Source: Amycolatopsis sp. GM8
GTDB lineage: Bacteria > Actinomycetota > Actinomycetes > Mycobacteriales > Pseudonocardiaceae
Assembly (NCBI RefSeq): GCF_021653975.1
Contig: NZ_JAJKFK010000005.1
Location: 186,001 to 250,000 of the forward strand
Direction of reading: 5' to 3'
Length of the DNA: 64,000 nucleotides
Of the stretch, positions 32,482 through 41,188 are shown in pieces. Each line of letters opens with the position of its first letter. Position 1 is the stretch's first letter. A program made the position numbers and the translations under genes. Under the pieces are notes generated by a model. That model saw only the letters and a list, made by a program, of their open reading frames with translations, was not told the origin of the DNA and did no database searches.

Positions 32482-33141
32482 ATGGCGCGGTGGATCGAGC
32501 TCGGCGAAGGCGTGTTCGCGCGGCGGTACGAGCATCTCGACCAGACGCTCGGACTCGTCGTGGGCGCCGAGCGGTGCCTCGTCGTCGACACCGGTGGCGA
32601 CGAGGTCCAGGGCGCCGAGTTCGCCGCCATCCGGGAGATCAGCACGCTGCCGTGGCTGGTCGTGCTGACGCACGCGCATTTCGACCATCACTTCGGCACG
32701 AAGCCGTTCCTGCCGTGCCCGGTCTGGGCGCACGAACGGTGCGAAGCCGCGATGGGCGCGGACCGCGACGAGTGGGTGGAGACCTTCCACCGCGAGCACA
32801 AGCACGTGCTCGCCGAGCGGCTCGTGGAAGCCGAACTCGTCCCGCCCACCCACACGCTCACCGCCGAGGTCACGCTGGACCTCGGGGGCCGCATCGTGAC
32901 GCTGCTGCACCCCGGGCCCGGCCACACCGACCACGACGTCGCGGTCGACGTGCCCAGCGCCGGCGTGCTGTTCGCCGGTGACCTCGTCGAGCAGGGCGCG
33001 CCGCCGGAGGTCGGGCATCCCACGGACTGGCCGCGGGCGGTCGACCGGCTGCTCGCCCGGGGCCCGGGCACGATCGTGCCCGGGCACGGCGAACCCGTCG
33101 ACGCCGCCTTCGTCCGGCGGCAGCTCGTCAGGAGAAGTTGA
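32482..33141 (+). CDS. Metallo-beta-lactamase-fold hydrolase
   Basis: 219 residues with the metal-binding motif [10 protein letters not shown] (HxHxDH), the third ligand region [12 protein letters not shown] and the last one [11 protein letters not shown]. Start ATG at 32482, divergent from rpiB. The fold hydrolyses thioesters, lactones or beta-lactams; no subgroup can be chosen. Its 3' end overlaps the next gene by 14 bases. Confidence 0.85.
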   Translation: MARWIELGEGVFARRYEHLDQTLGLVVGAERCLVVDTGGDEVQGAEFAAIREISTLPWLVVLTHAHFDHHFGTKPFLPCPVWAHERCEAAMGADRDEWVETFHREHKHVLAERLVEAELVPPTHTLTAEVTLDLGGRIVTLLHPGPGHTDHDVAVDVPSAGVLFAGDLVEQGAPPEVGHPTDWPRAVDRLLARGPGTIVPGHGEPVDAAFVRRQLVRRS

Positions 33142-33736
33142 GATCCCCGGTACGGGTGCGCTTCAGCTCGAAGAAGTCCGGGTACGAAGCCAGCGCGCGG
33201 GCGCCGTCGAACACCTTCAGCGCGTCTTCGCCGCGCGGGATCGAGCTGAGCACCGGGCCGAAGAAGGCGACACCGTCGATGTGGATGGTCGGCGTGCCGA
33301 CGTCCATGCCGACCGGGTCCATGCCCTCGTGGTGGCTCTTGTGCAGCGCCTCGTCGTAGTCGGTGGAATCCGCCGCCGCGGCGAGGTCGGCCGACGCGCC
33401 GACCGCTTCCAGCGCCTGCTTGAGCACCGTCGGCACGTCCTTGTTGTTCTGATTGTGGTACCGGGTGCCGAACTCGGTGTAGAAGTCCCGCAGCACGCTC
33501 TGGTCGCGGGACTGGGCCAGCGCGACGGCGACCCGGACCGGGCCCCATGCCCTGTCCATCAAGGCCTGGTACTGCTCGGGCAGGTCGCGGCCGGAGTTGA
33601 GGATCGCGAGGCTCATCACTTTGAACCGCAGGTCGAGATCGCGGTGCTTCTCGACCTCGAGGATCCAGCGCGAGGTGATCCAGGCGAATGGGCAGACCGG
33701 GTCGAAGTAGAAATCGACGCGAGTGCGATCGGGCAT
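33128..33736 (-). CDS. Mycothiol-dependent nitroreductase-like protein (Rv2466c family), CPFA motif
   Basis: 202 residues, DsbA-like fold: [87 protein letters not shown]. The pattern is that of mycobacterial Rv2466c, which reduces nitro compounds with mycothiol through a CPWC site. Here the motif is CPFA: the first Cys is kept, the resolving Cys is Ala, so a monothiol mechanism is likely. An ATG at 33736 or a GTG three bases upstream may start it. Confidence 0.85.
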   Translation of the reverse strand: MPDRTRVDFYFDPVCPFAWITSRWILEVEKHRDLDLRFKVMSLAILNSGRDLPEQYQALMDRAWGPVRVAVALAQSRDQSVLRDFYTEFGTRYHNQNNKDVPTVLKQALEAVGASADLAAAADSTDYDEALHKSHHEGMDPVGMDVGTPTIHIDGVAFFGPVLSSIPRGEDALKVFDGARALASYPDFFELKRTRTGDLNFS

Positions 33737-33858
33737 CACAGTTCTCCCTATAGGTCAGTTGCCAACCACGCCAACAGCTTTCGTGTTCCGCTTGTTCCCC
33801 CGGTCATCCGTGATTGGATGACGAGACAAACCATCACGCCCATCGCTAGTGCTACGAG

Positions 33859-36426
33859 GTGCCTGTGCCCGCCCCAAACCTGACCCGCGACCAAGCCAAA
33901 GAGCGTGCGGACCTGCTGGAAGTCGAGTCCTACGACATCGTCCTCGACCTGACCGATGGTAACGGCGGTCCCGGGGAGAAGACGTTCGACTCGACCACCA
34001 CGATCCGGTTCTCCAGCGCCCGGCCCGGCGCGGGCTCGTGGATCGACATCGTGGCCGAGCGGGTGCGGGCCGCGACGCTCAACGGAAGCGAGCTGGACGT
34101 GTCCGGCTACGTCGAGGACGACGGCGTCGCGCTGCCGGAGCTGGCCGCGGCCAACGAACTGGTCGTGCGCGCCGACTGCCGGTTCATGAACACCGGCGAG
34201 GGCCTGCACCGGTTCGTCGACCCGGTCGACGACGCGGTCTATCTGTACACCCAGTTCGAGACGGCGGACGCCAAGCGGATGTTCGCCTGCTTCGACCAGC
34301 CCGACCTGAAGTCGGTGTACCGGTTGACCGTGATCGCGCCGAACGACTGGAAGGTCGTCTCCAACGCGCGAGTGGAGTCCACCGAGAAGACGCCGGAAGG
34401 CGCCACGAAGACGGTGTTCGCGACGTCGGAGCGCATTTCGACGTACCTGGTGGCGCTGGTCGCCGGCCCGTACGCCGAGTGGCACGACCAGTACACCGAC
34501 GAGCACGGCACGATCCCGCTCGGCATCTACTGCCGCGCCTCGCTCGCCGAGCACATGGACGCCGAGCGCCTGTTCACCGAGACCAAGCAGGGTTTCGGCT
34601 TCTACCACAAGGCGTTCGCCACGCCGTACCCGTTCTCCAAGTACGACCAGCTGTTCGTGCCGGAGTTCAACGCGGGCGCGATGGAGAACGCCGGCGCGGT
34701 CACGTTCCTCGAGGACTACGTGTTCCGCAGCCGGGTCACCCGCTACTCCTACGAGCGCCGCGCCGAGACGCTGCTGCACGAGATGGCGCACATGTGGTTC
34801 GGCGACCTGGTCACCATGCGCTGGTGGGACGACCTGTGGCTGAACGAGTCGTTCGCGACGTTCGCGAGCGTGCTGGCGCAGGCCGAGGCGACCGAGTACG
34901 CGCACGCGTGGACCAGTTTCGCCAACATCGAGAAGTCCTGGGCCTACCGCCAGGACCAGCTGCCCTCGACGCATCCGATCGCGGCCGACATCGTCGACCT
35001 GCAGGCGGTCGAGGTGAACTTCGACGGCATCACGTACGCCAAGGGCGCGAGCGTACTCAAGCAGCTGGTGTCCTACGTGGGGCTGGACAACTTCCTCGCC
35101 GGGCTGCGGGTGTACTTCGGCAAGCACGCCTGGGGCAACGCGACTCTGGCCGATCTGCTCGCGGCACTGGAGCAGGCCTCGGGCCGGGACCTGTCCGGCT
35201 GGAGCGCGCAGTGGCTGGAGACCACGGGCCTCAACTCGCTGCGCGCGCGCTTCGACACCGACGGCGAGGGGCGGTTCACGTCGTTCGCGGTGGTCCAGAC
35301 CGGAGCCAGGCCGGGTGCCGGTGAGCTGCGTACGCACCGGATCGCGGTCGGCGTCTACGACGACGTCAACGGCAAGCTGGTCCGGGTCGAGCGGGTCGAG
35401 CTGGACATCGAGGGCGAGGTCACCGAGGTGCCGGACCTGATCGGCGCCCCGGCCGGCAAGTTGGTGCTGGTCAACGACGACGACCTCACCTACTGCACGA
35501 TGCGGCTCGACACCGGTTCGCTGACCACGCTCGTCGACCGGATCGCCGACATCACCGAACCGCTGCCGCGCACGCTGTGCTGGTCGGCGGCGTGGGAGAT
35601 GACCCGGGAGGCCGAGCTCAAGGCGCGGGACTTCGTCGCGATCGTCTCGCACGGGATCCACGCCGAGACCGAACTCGGTGTCGTGCAACGGCTTCTGCTG
35701 CAGGCGCAGACGGCGCTCAACTCCTACGCGGAGCGGGCCTGGGCGAACGAGCGCGGCTGGCCGGAGCTCACCGCGCGGCTGCTGGGGCTGGCGCGCGACG
35801 CCGAGCCTGGTTCGGACCACCAGCTGGCGTTCGTCAACTCGCTCGCCGGCTCGGTGCTCGACGAGGAGCAGCTCGGCGTGCTCGCCGGGTGGTTCGACGG
35901 CACGGCGCCGCTGCCGGGCCTGACCGTCGACGCGGACCTGCGCTGGCGGCTGCTGAATGCCTTGGTGGCACACGGAAAAGCCGGTGACACCGAGATCGAT
36001 GCCGAGCTGGCCCGGGACGACACCGCGACGGGCCGGCGGCGCGCCGAGCACGCGCGGGCGCTGCGGCCGACGCCGGAGGCCAAGGCGGAGGCGTGGCAGC
36101 GCGCGGTCTACGATGACGAGCTGCCCAACGCGATCAGCAACGCGATCGTCGGCGGTTTCTCGCATCCGGGCCAGAAGCACCTGCTGGGCGAGTACGTCGG
36201 GCAGTACTTCGGGGTGATCGGCGAGGTGTGGCAGCGGCGCTCCAGCGAGCGGGCGCAGTCGGTGGTCGTCGGGCTGTTCCCGGCGTGGGCCGTCGATCAG
36301 TCCACTGTGGACGCCGCCGACGAGTGGCTCGCCGCGGAGCGGCCGGCCGCGCTGCGGCGCCTGGTGTCGGAAGGGCGAGCCGGTATCGTCCGCGCGCTGG
36401 CGGCCCGGGAGTTCGACGAGAGCTGA
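33859..36426 (+). CDS. pepN: Aminopeptidase N
   Basis: 855 residues, M1 family, usual length. GAMEN at 273-277 (substrate N terminus), HEMAHMWFGDL at 307 onward with the second zinc Glu in LNESFAT, and the ERAP1-like helical C-terminal domain. A cytoplasmic metallo-aminopeptidase that removes N-terminal residues from peptides. Starts at GTG; the opposite strand carries a long shadow frame. A clear terminator follows. Confidence 0.95.
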   Translation: MPVPAPNLTRDQAKERADLLEVESYDIVLDLTDGNGGPGEKTFDSTTTIRFSSARPGAGSWIDIVAERVRAATLNGSELDVSGYVEDDGVALPELAAANELVVRADCRFMNTGEGLHRFVDPVDDAVYLYTQFETADAKRMFACFDQPDLKSVYRLTVIAPNDWKVVSNARVESTEKTPEGATKTVFATSERISTYLVALVAGPYAEWHDQYTDEHGTIPLGIYCRASLAEHMDAERLFTETKQGFGFYHKAFATPYPFSKYDQLFVPEFNAGAMENAGAVTFLEDYVFRSRVTRYSYERRAETLLHEMAHMWFGDLVTMRWWDDLWLNESFATFASVLAQAEATEYAHAWTSFANIEKSWAYRQDQLPSTHPIAADIVDLQAVEVNFDGITYAKGASVLKQLVSYVGLDNFLAGLRVYFGKHAWGNATLADLLAALEQASGRDLSGWSAQWLETTGLNSLRARFDTDGEGRFTSFAVVQTGARPGAGELRTHRIAVGVYDDVNGKLVRVERVELDIEGEVTEVPDLIGAPAGKLVLVNDDDLTYCTMRLDTGSLTTLVDRIADITEPLPRTLCWSAAWEMTREAELKARDFVAIVSHGIHAETELGVVQRLLLQAQTALNSYAERAWANERGWPELTARLLGLARDAEPGSDHQLAFVNSLAGSVLDEEQLGVLAGWFDGTAPLPGLTVDADLRWRLLNALVAHGKAGDTEIDAELARDDTATGRRRAEHARALRPTPEAKAEAWQRAVYDDELPNAISNAIVGGFSHPGQKHLLGEYVGQYFGVIGEVWQRRSSERAQSVVVGLFPAWAVDQSTVDAADEWLAAERPAALRRLVSEGRAGIVRALAAREFDES

Positions 36427-36431
36427 GAACA

Positions 36432-36469
36432 AGAACAGCCGGCGTCCCGCGTGGGAGGCCGGCTGTTCT
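36432..36469. terminator. Bidirectional hairpin terminator
   Basis: AGAACAGCCGGC (36432-36443) pairs perfectly over 12 bases with 36458-36469. It lies between pepN and the convergent DUF5130-type gene. Confidence 0.75.
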
Positions 36470-36482
36470 GTCGCTGGAAGAT

Positions 36483-36989
36483 TCAGGCCGGGGCGTGACC
36501 CGCCTGGTCGGCGAGCATGCGCAGGCCGGAGACCAGGCCGCCGACGAGGTCGCCCTCCTTGAACGAGGCGACCATGCTCATCACGGCGAGCTTCGCGGCC
36601 CGGTCCGGCAGGCGGTGGAACGCCTCCGCGCCGGTGACGACCTCGACGACGCGCTCGCCGGGCGACACGGCGATCAGCACCGAGTCGGGCGCGGTGTCGC
36701 CGATCGACGCGTGCAGCTTCTCGGCCGATTCGCGGGTGTCCCCGCCGAGCTCGCCCAGGTACACGCTGAAGTCGATGCCCGTCTCGCGGCTCGCCAGCGT
36801 CAGCGCCTCGTCGAGGCGCGCCAGCTGGGGCACGCTGAACGGGACGGTCGGCTTCGTCTCTTCGTACATCTTGGCGACCGAACGGCGTCCGGTGGACAGG
36901 ACGCCGACGCCGAACTCCTCCGGCTCGCCGGCCGCGTGCCGGGGCGCGACCCCGGACTCGGACTGCTGGACCAGCTCACCAGCTGCCAC
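36483..36989 (-). CDS. DUF5130-type (TPM-like) protein
   Basis: 168 residues from the GTG at 36989 (GGGAGG five bases upstream; a GTG at 36995 is possible). TPM-fold pattern: PFSVPQLARLDEALTLASRE, TGIDFSVYLGELGGDTRESA, VLIAVSPGERVVEVVTGAEA, MSMVASFKEGDLVGGLVSGL. Actinobacterial members are of unknown role, usually membrane-associated or secreted; this one has no signal. The 5' end overlaps the preceding small membrane gene by 14 bases. Confidence 0.8.
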   Translation of the reverse strand: MAAGELVQQSESGVAPRHAAGEPEEFGVGVLSTGRRSVAKMYEETKPTVPFSVPQLARLDEALTLASRETGIDFSVYLGELGGDTRESAEKLHASIGDTAPDSVLIAVSPGERVVEVVTGAEAFHRLPDRAAKLAVMSMVASFKEGDLVGGLVSGLRMLADQAGHAPA

Positions 36990-37215
36990 GGGCACCTCCC
37001 ACTGCCGTCCCCGACGTCTCGCCGGAGGTCACCTGACGATGTGCACCGATACCCTCGGGGTTGCCGCTCCACCAGATCGGCGGATACTCCCAGGGCTGAC
37101 CCGGCCGGTATCGCGGAGTCCCGGCGAACTTCGAACGCAATGTCACCAGCGCGACGACGCCGTAGATAGCCGCCGGAATCAGCGCGAAGACCAGGATCGT
37201 CTGGACGATGCTCAC
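36976..37215 (-). CDS. Small single-pass membrane protein
   Basis: 79 residues from the GTG at 37215. One transmembrane helix (VQTILVFALIPAAIYGVVAL), then a basic and Pro/Trp-rich tail (RYRPGQPWEYPPIWW) of the kind found in actinobacterial Ctp-like small membrane proteins. Overlaps the DUF5130 gene, probably one operon and one membrane-associated unit. Confidence 0.8.
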   Translation of the reverse strand: MSIVQTILVFALIPAAIYGVVALVTLRSKFAGTPRYRPGQPWEYPPIWWSGNPEGIGAHRQVTSGETSGTAVGGARGSW

Positions 37216-37501
37216 GCCCTGAACTTTAGCCGATGGGCCGCCGGCACCCGGTGGCCGCCCGATGACCATGCCGGGACCGTTCGTCGTATGGCGGCCGCCG
37301 TCCGCCGTGTGCCGACCTTCGGTTCACGCGTAGGGCCGAATGGCCCTTGCGCGAAAGGTGGCAACTCACCGTGCGGCCGGCCGCACTCAACGCTATTGGC
37401 TTGTCCCCAGCGTGAAATCCTCGTAGTTTTTCACCTGTACGGGCCTTGCGCCCCGCTCCCCTACCCGCCGAGTAACGCCCTGGGTCCCCGGAGGACAGAT
37501 C

Positions 37502-37798
37502 ATGACCATCACCCTTTCCCTCGCTCAGCCCAACGCCGACCACACTGAGTCACTGATCGACACGCTGGAGAACCGCGGCACCCGGGTTACCCGCGGTACG
37601 AGGGTGACCGCCGGCACCCGCGTCACCAGGGGCACCCGTGTGACGCGCGGCACCAGGGTCACCGCGGGCACGAGGGTCACGCGCGGCACTCGCGTCACCC
37701 GGGGCACCCGCGTCACGGCCGGCACCCGCGTCACGCGTGGCACCCGGGTCACCCGCGGCACGCGCGTCACCTGCGGCACCCGCGTCACCGCCGCCTGA
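37502..37798 (+). CDS. GTRVT hexapeptide-repeat protein
   Basis: 98 residues, GGAGGACAG before the ATG. The first 24 residues are ordinary; the rest is 12 tandem [R/A/C]GTRVT units ordered R-R-A three times and then R-R-C, so the real period is 18 residues, four times. VTxGTR resembles the left-handed beta-helix hexad [LIV]-x-x-x-[STAV]-x, and 18 residues is exactly one turn of that helix (three faces). A small Arg/Thr-rich beta-solenoid is the best guess. It could instead be a repeat-core peptide precursor; no maturation gene is nearby. A hairpin terminator follows. Confidence 0.7.
   Translation: MTITLSLAQPNADHTESLIDTLENRGTRVTRGTRVTAGTRVTRGTRVTRGTRVTAGTRVTRGTRVTRGTRVTAGTRVTRGTRVTRGTRVTCGTRVTAA
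37574..37789 (+). repeat. Coding minisatellite, 54 bp x 4 (18 bp x 12)
   Basis: Twelve 18-base units encode the hexapeptide repeats. Codons vary between units, so the protein repeat is conserved more than the DNA and slippage alone does not explain it. Confidence 0.8.
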
Positions 37799-37821
37799 AA
37801 CCGGACTCCGGGCACCAGAAA

Positions 37822-37852
37822 GGCCCCGGCCGCGAGACGAACGGCCGGGGCC
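37822..37852. terminator. Hairpin terminator after the repeat gene
   Basis: GGCCCCGGCCG (37822-37832) pairs with CGGCCGGGGCC (37842-37852), 11 perfect bases, between the repeat gene and the convergent HNH gene. Confidence 0.7.
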
Positions 37853-37863
37853 CCGGTGTGTGT

Positions 37864-38391
37864 TCAGGCAGCTACGCCCAGGTAGGGCCGCCACAACGGG
37901 TCCGCCTCGCCGCTGTGCACGAGGAGGCGCCAATGCGGGCCGTGCGGCGCGGTCGGCACGACGCGCAGATGCCAGCCCAGCTCCGACAGGAGCCGGTCGG
38001 CCTTGCGGTGGTTGCACTTCGCGCAGCAGGCCACGCAGTTCTGCCAGCTGTGCGGTCCGCTCCGGCTGCGCGGTATGACATGGTCGATCGTGTCGGCCCG
38101 CCCGCCGCAATAAGCGCAGCGATACCGGTCCCGGTGCATCAGTCCGGCGCGGGTCAGCGGCACCTGCGCGCGGTAGGGCACCCGGACATAGGTCGACAGG
38201 CGGATCACCGAGGGCACCGGCAGCGACACCGTGGCCGCGTGCAGGGTCAGCCCGGCAGGATCGCCGTGCACCACGTCGGCTTTGCCACACATGACGAGCA
38301 CCACAGCGCGCCGCAGGGGCAGCGCCGTCAGCGGCTCGTAAGTGGCGTTGAGCAGGAGAACTCGCCGCCGCCCCCAGCTCGTGGGGGCCAT
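37864..38391 (-). CDS. HNH endonuclease-domain protein
   Basis: 175 residues from the ATG at 38391. N-terminal strands (RVLLLNATYEPLTALPLRRA, VVLVMCGKADVV) followed by a zinc-bound HNH unit: RYRCAYCGGRADTIDHVIPR, SRSGPHSWQNCVACCAKCNH, RKADRLLSELGW. All HNH residues (DH, N, H) and the CxxC pairs are present. This small HNH family is chromosomal in actinobacteria, often near mscS/glbO; its substrate is unknown. A longer frame to 38625 is shadow. Confidence 0.82.
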   Translation of the reverse strand: MAPTSWGRRRVLLLNATYEPLTALPLRRAVVLVMCGKADVVHGDPAGLTLHAATVSLPVPSVIRLSTYVRVPYRAQVPLTRAGLMHRDRYRCAYCGGRADTIDHVIPRSRSGPHSWQNCVACCAKCNHRKADRLLSELGWHLRVVPTAPHGPHWRLLVHSGEADPLWRPYLGVAA

Positions 38392-38731
38392 ACCGACCGC
38401 CGGGTCCCGCCCTCTACGCTGTCCGGGCGGGCGGGCAGTCCGCCCGCCGCCGCGCGAAGGTGGCCCACTGGCATGGTGGCCGCTGGGAGCGGCCCCGCCC
38501 GGATAGGCACACAGGACTACCTCCGGCGCCGGTTCGGCCACGGGATTGTGGTCGTCGGCGCCGGGAGGGTTCGGTTGTCGGTCTGGCACTCGACCACCTC
38601 CACCGGTGCAGCCATAGTCGACCACAGATCACACCGGAAATGCACCTGTGTTAGAAGACGTGTCCTGTGACATCCGTCGGACGTTCATGTGAACGAGGGC
38701 ACAAAACGCGAGAAAGGGACCCCGTAGCTCC

Positions 38732-39712
38732 GTGAACTCGCTGCTGACCGAGACCCCGACCTGCATCAGCGACCAAGCCACCTGGTGTTTCGAGGTGTAC
38801 CGGGTCACACACAACGAATGGCTGGCGGCATCGGCGGGCTGGCTGATCGCCAAGCCCCTCAAGATCGTCGTCATCGTGCTGTTCGCGGTCCTGATCAAGC
38901 TCGTCGTGCGCAAGATCATCGACCGGGTGACCGAGATCCCCCGCAACAACAACCGCCGGCTGCCCGCGCTGCTGCGGCCGCTGCGCGAGCGTGCGCCGGA
39001 CCTGCTCGGCCCGGCCGTCGTCGAGCGGCGCCGCCAGCGCGCGAAGACGATCGGCTCGGTGCTCAAGTCACTGGCGTCGTTCATCATCTACGGGCTCGCG
39101 TTCATCCAGGTACTCGGCGAGCTGGGGCTCAACCTCGGGCCGATCATCGCGTCCGCCGGCATCGTCGGTGTCGCGCTCGGCTTCGGCGCGCAGAACCTGG
39201 TCAAGGACTTCCTGTCCGGGATGTTCATGATGCTCGAGGACCAGTACGGCGTCGGCGACGTGATCGACATCGGGTCGGCCACCGGCACCGTGGAATCCGT
39301 CGGCCTGCGCATCACGACGCTGCGTGATGTGAAAGGCACCGTCTGGTATGTGCGCAACGGCGAAGTGCTGCGGGTCGGCAACTCCAGCCAGGGCTACGCG
39401 AACGCCGTGGTGGACGTGCCGCTCGTCTACACCGCGGACGTCGACCGTGCCCTCGACGTGCTCGCCGCGAGCGCGATCGCCGCGGTGTCCGCGGAGCCGC
39501 TGTCCGGCGACGTGCTGGAGCCGCCGGAGGTGCTGGGCGTGGAGACCGTCACACCGGAGGGCATGACGATCCGGGTGACGGTGAAGGTCCGGCCCGGCCG
39601 GCAGTGGTCGGTACAGCGCGTGCTGCGGGCCAAGGTGATCTCCGGACTCGAGGAGGCCGGGTTCGACCCGCCGATGGGCCGGTTCATCGGTCAGGCGGGA
39701 ACGGCACAATAG
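38732..39712 (+). CDS. MscS-family mechanosensitive channel
   Basis: 326 residues. Transmembrane helices near 45-66, 110-133 and 137-165; the pore-lining helix reads [20 protein letters not shown] with the Gly/Ala pattern of MscS, then [20 protein letters not shown] and a beta domain ([20 protein letters not shown]). It releases solutes on osmotic down-shock. A GTG start gives [10 protein letters not shown]. Confidence 0.88.
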   Translation: MNSLLTETPTCISDQATWCFEVYRVTHNEWLAASAGWLIAKPLKIVVIVLFAVLIKLVVRKIIDRVTEIPRNNNRRLPALLRPLRERAPDLLGPAVVERRRQRAKTIGSVLKSLASFIIYGLAFIQVLGELGLNLGPIIASAGIVGVALGFGAQNLVKDFLSGMFMMLEDQYGVGDVIDIGSATGTVESVGLRITTLRDVKGTVWYVRNGEVLRVGNSSQGYANAVVDVPLVYTADVDRALDVLAASAIAAVSAEPLSGDVLEPPEVLGVETVTPEGMTIRVTVKVRPGRQWSVQRVLRAKVISGLEEAGFDPPMGRFIGQAGTAQ

Positions 39713-39716
39713 AAGC

Positions 39717-40106
39717 GTGTCCGAACCAGAACCGCCGTCCTTCTACGACGCCGTCGGCGGCGAGCCGACGTTCCACAAGATCATCGCCCGGTTCTACGCC
39801 GAGGTGGCGACCGACGAGGTGCTGCGCCCGCTTTATCCCGAGGAGGATCTCGGCCCGGCCGAGGAGCGGCTGCGGCTGTTCCTCATGCAGTACTGGGGTG
39901 GCCCGCACACCTACTCCGACCGCCGCGGCCACCCGCGGCTGCGGATGCGGCACGCGCCGTTCAAGATCGGCCCGATGGAACGGGACGCGTGGCTGCGGGC
40001 GATGCGCATCGGTGTGGACGAGGCGCAGCTGCCGCCCGAACTTGACCGGCAGCTGTGGCAATACCTTGAGATGGCCGCGCAGAGCATGATGAACAGCTGG
40101 GTCTGA
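39717..40106 (+). CDS. glbO: Truncated hemoglobin, group II (GlbO)
   Basis: 129 residues, four bases after mscS. TrHbII marks: [20 protein letters not shown] (with the B10 Tyr), [20 protein letters not shown], then [20 protein letters not shown] carrying the proximal His and the invariant Trp. Binds heme and oxygen/NO in oxidative defence or respiration. Overlapping transcription with mscS is likely. Confidence 0.92.
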   Translation: MSEPEPPSFYDAVGGEPTFHKIIARFYAEVATDEVLRPLYPEEDLGPAEERLRLFLMQYWGGPHTYSDRRGHPRLRMRHAPFKIGPMERDAWLRAMRIGVDEAQLPPELDRQLWQYLEMAAQSMMNSWV

Positions 40107-40112
40107 CGGGTC

Positions 40113-40775
40113 TCAGAACAGGAGCGGCAGCAACGCCTGGCGGCGCCGCAGCACCGCGCCGTAGCGCGCGTCGAGGCGTAGCCAGGAGCTGGTCGCCGTC
40201 ACGCGGACCACGTCGCCGGCGATCGCCGAGTCCGCGAAACCCATACCCGACAACGCGAACAGGCAGCGCATCGGGATCTTGACCTGCGGCCCGTCATCGC
40301 CGCTGACCGTGAGCACCGTCTGGTCCATCAGCGACGCGGGCGGCGTGCCGTGCGGGCCGGCGTTCTCCCGCGCGAGCGTGACACCCCGGTCGGTCAGCTC
40401 ACCGACGACCTCGACGGGCAGGTCGTCCACCTGCTGCCACTGACCGCCGGCGGGGAGTTCCGCGTGCCACAGCAGATCCCTGGCCGGGCCCGGGTCCATC
40501 CGCTCGCCGGGCGCGACGGTGAGCGCCGCGAGCAGCTCGTTGCCCGACACCGTCACGTCGCGCGGCGTGATCTGCCCGTGCACCGCGCGCGTGGCCAGCA
40601 CCTCGAAGGGCGTCACCACCCAGGCCTCGACGACTTGGGCGTCCCGGTTGCGCAGCCGCACCGCGCACTGCCCGTCGAGCCGGACCGCGCGCGCGACGAA
40701 CGCGCTGAGCGTCTCGCGGTCGGCGGCGTCCGGGACGTGCAGCTCGGTGGTCCGGGTCTGGGTGCTTTCAGTCAT
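40113..40775 (-). CDS. Conserved actinobacterial hypothetical protein
   Basis: 220 residues, soluble, no Cys pairs. LSAFVARAVRLDGQCAVRLR, then EVLATRAVHGQITPRDVTVS, and a C-terminal LRRRQALLPLLF. I recognise it as a protein often coded beside glbO and a thioesterase in actinomycetes, but no function is known. The 5' end overlaps the thioesterase gene by 8 bases. Confidence 0.72.
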   Translation of the reverse strand: MTESTQTRTTELHVPDAADRETLSAFVARAVRLDGQCAVRLRNRDAQVVEAWVVTPFEVLATRAVHGQITPRDVTVSGNELLAALTVAPGERMDPGPARDLLWHAELPAGGQWQQVDDLPVEVVGELTDRGVTLARENAGPHGTPPASLMDQTVLTVSGDDGPQVKIPMRCLFALSGMGFADSAIAGDVVRVTATSSWLRLDARYGAVLRRRQALLPLLF

Positions 40776-41184
40776 CCGCCAGTCTCTCCCGCAGGAATTC
40801 TCGCTCGGCGCCGGTGAACCGCCGCGGCCGTCCGGTCGAGACGTCGTACGGCGCGATCAGGGTGTCCGCGACGACCGCCACCCCGTTCTCGGTGGACGGT
40901 CCACTGTAGACATTGTAGTCGAGCGTCAGCGAGGCGAACTTCAAGTCCCGCAAGGATATCTCGACCCGCAGCTCCTGCGAGTCCGCCACGACCGGCGCCC
41001 GGTAGTGCACCGACAGCTTGACCACGACCATGCCCTTGGCGAACTCGTCGAGCCCGTAGCGCTTCGCCTCGCTGAACACCAGCGGCACCCGGGCCTCTTC
41101 GAGCAGCGTCACCATGCGCGCATGGTTGACGTGCCCGAACAGATCCATGTCCGACCAGCGCGGCCGGACCATCGCGACGTACAC
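40768..41184 (-). CDS. Acyl-CoA thioesterase (4HBT hotdog fold)
   Basis: 138 residues: VAMVRPRWSDMDLFGHVNHA (the catalytic Asp in SDMDLFGHVNHAR), MVTLLEEARVPLVF, VKLSVHYRAPVVADSQELRV. A 4-hydroxybenzoyl-CoA-type hotdog enzyme that hydrolyses acyl-CoA; the acyl chain is not predictable. Four bases after gdh and overlapping the previous gene, so gdh-thioesterase-hypothetical may be one operon. Confidence 0.85.
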   Translation of the reverse strand: MYVAMVRPRWSDMDLFGHVNHARMVTLLEEARVPLVFSEAKRYGLDEFAKGMVVVKLSVHYRAPVVADSQELRVEISLRDLKFASLTLDYNVYSGPSTENGVAVVADTLIAPYDVSTGRPRRFTGAEREFLRERLADD

Positions 41185-41188
41185 CCGG

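Noticed and set aside
33748..36432. 894-residue minus-strand open frame over pepN
   Set aside because: It is the antisense shadow of pepN; the plus frame has all M1 motifs, the minus one only low-complexity Arg/Gly/Pro.
37574..37789. CRISPR array
   Set aside because: Regular repeats, but they are contiguous 18-bp coding units without unique spacers, inside an open frame with a good ribosome-binding site.
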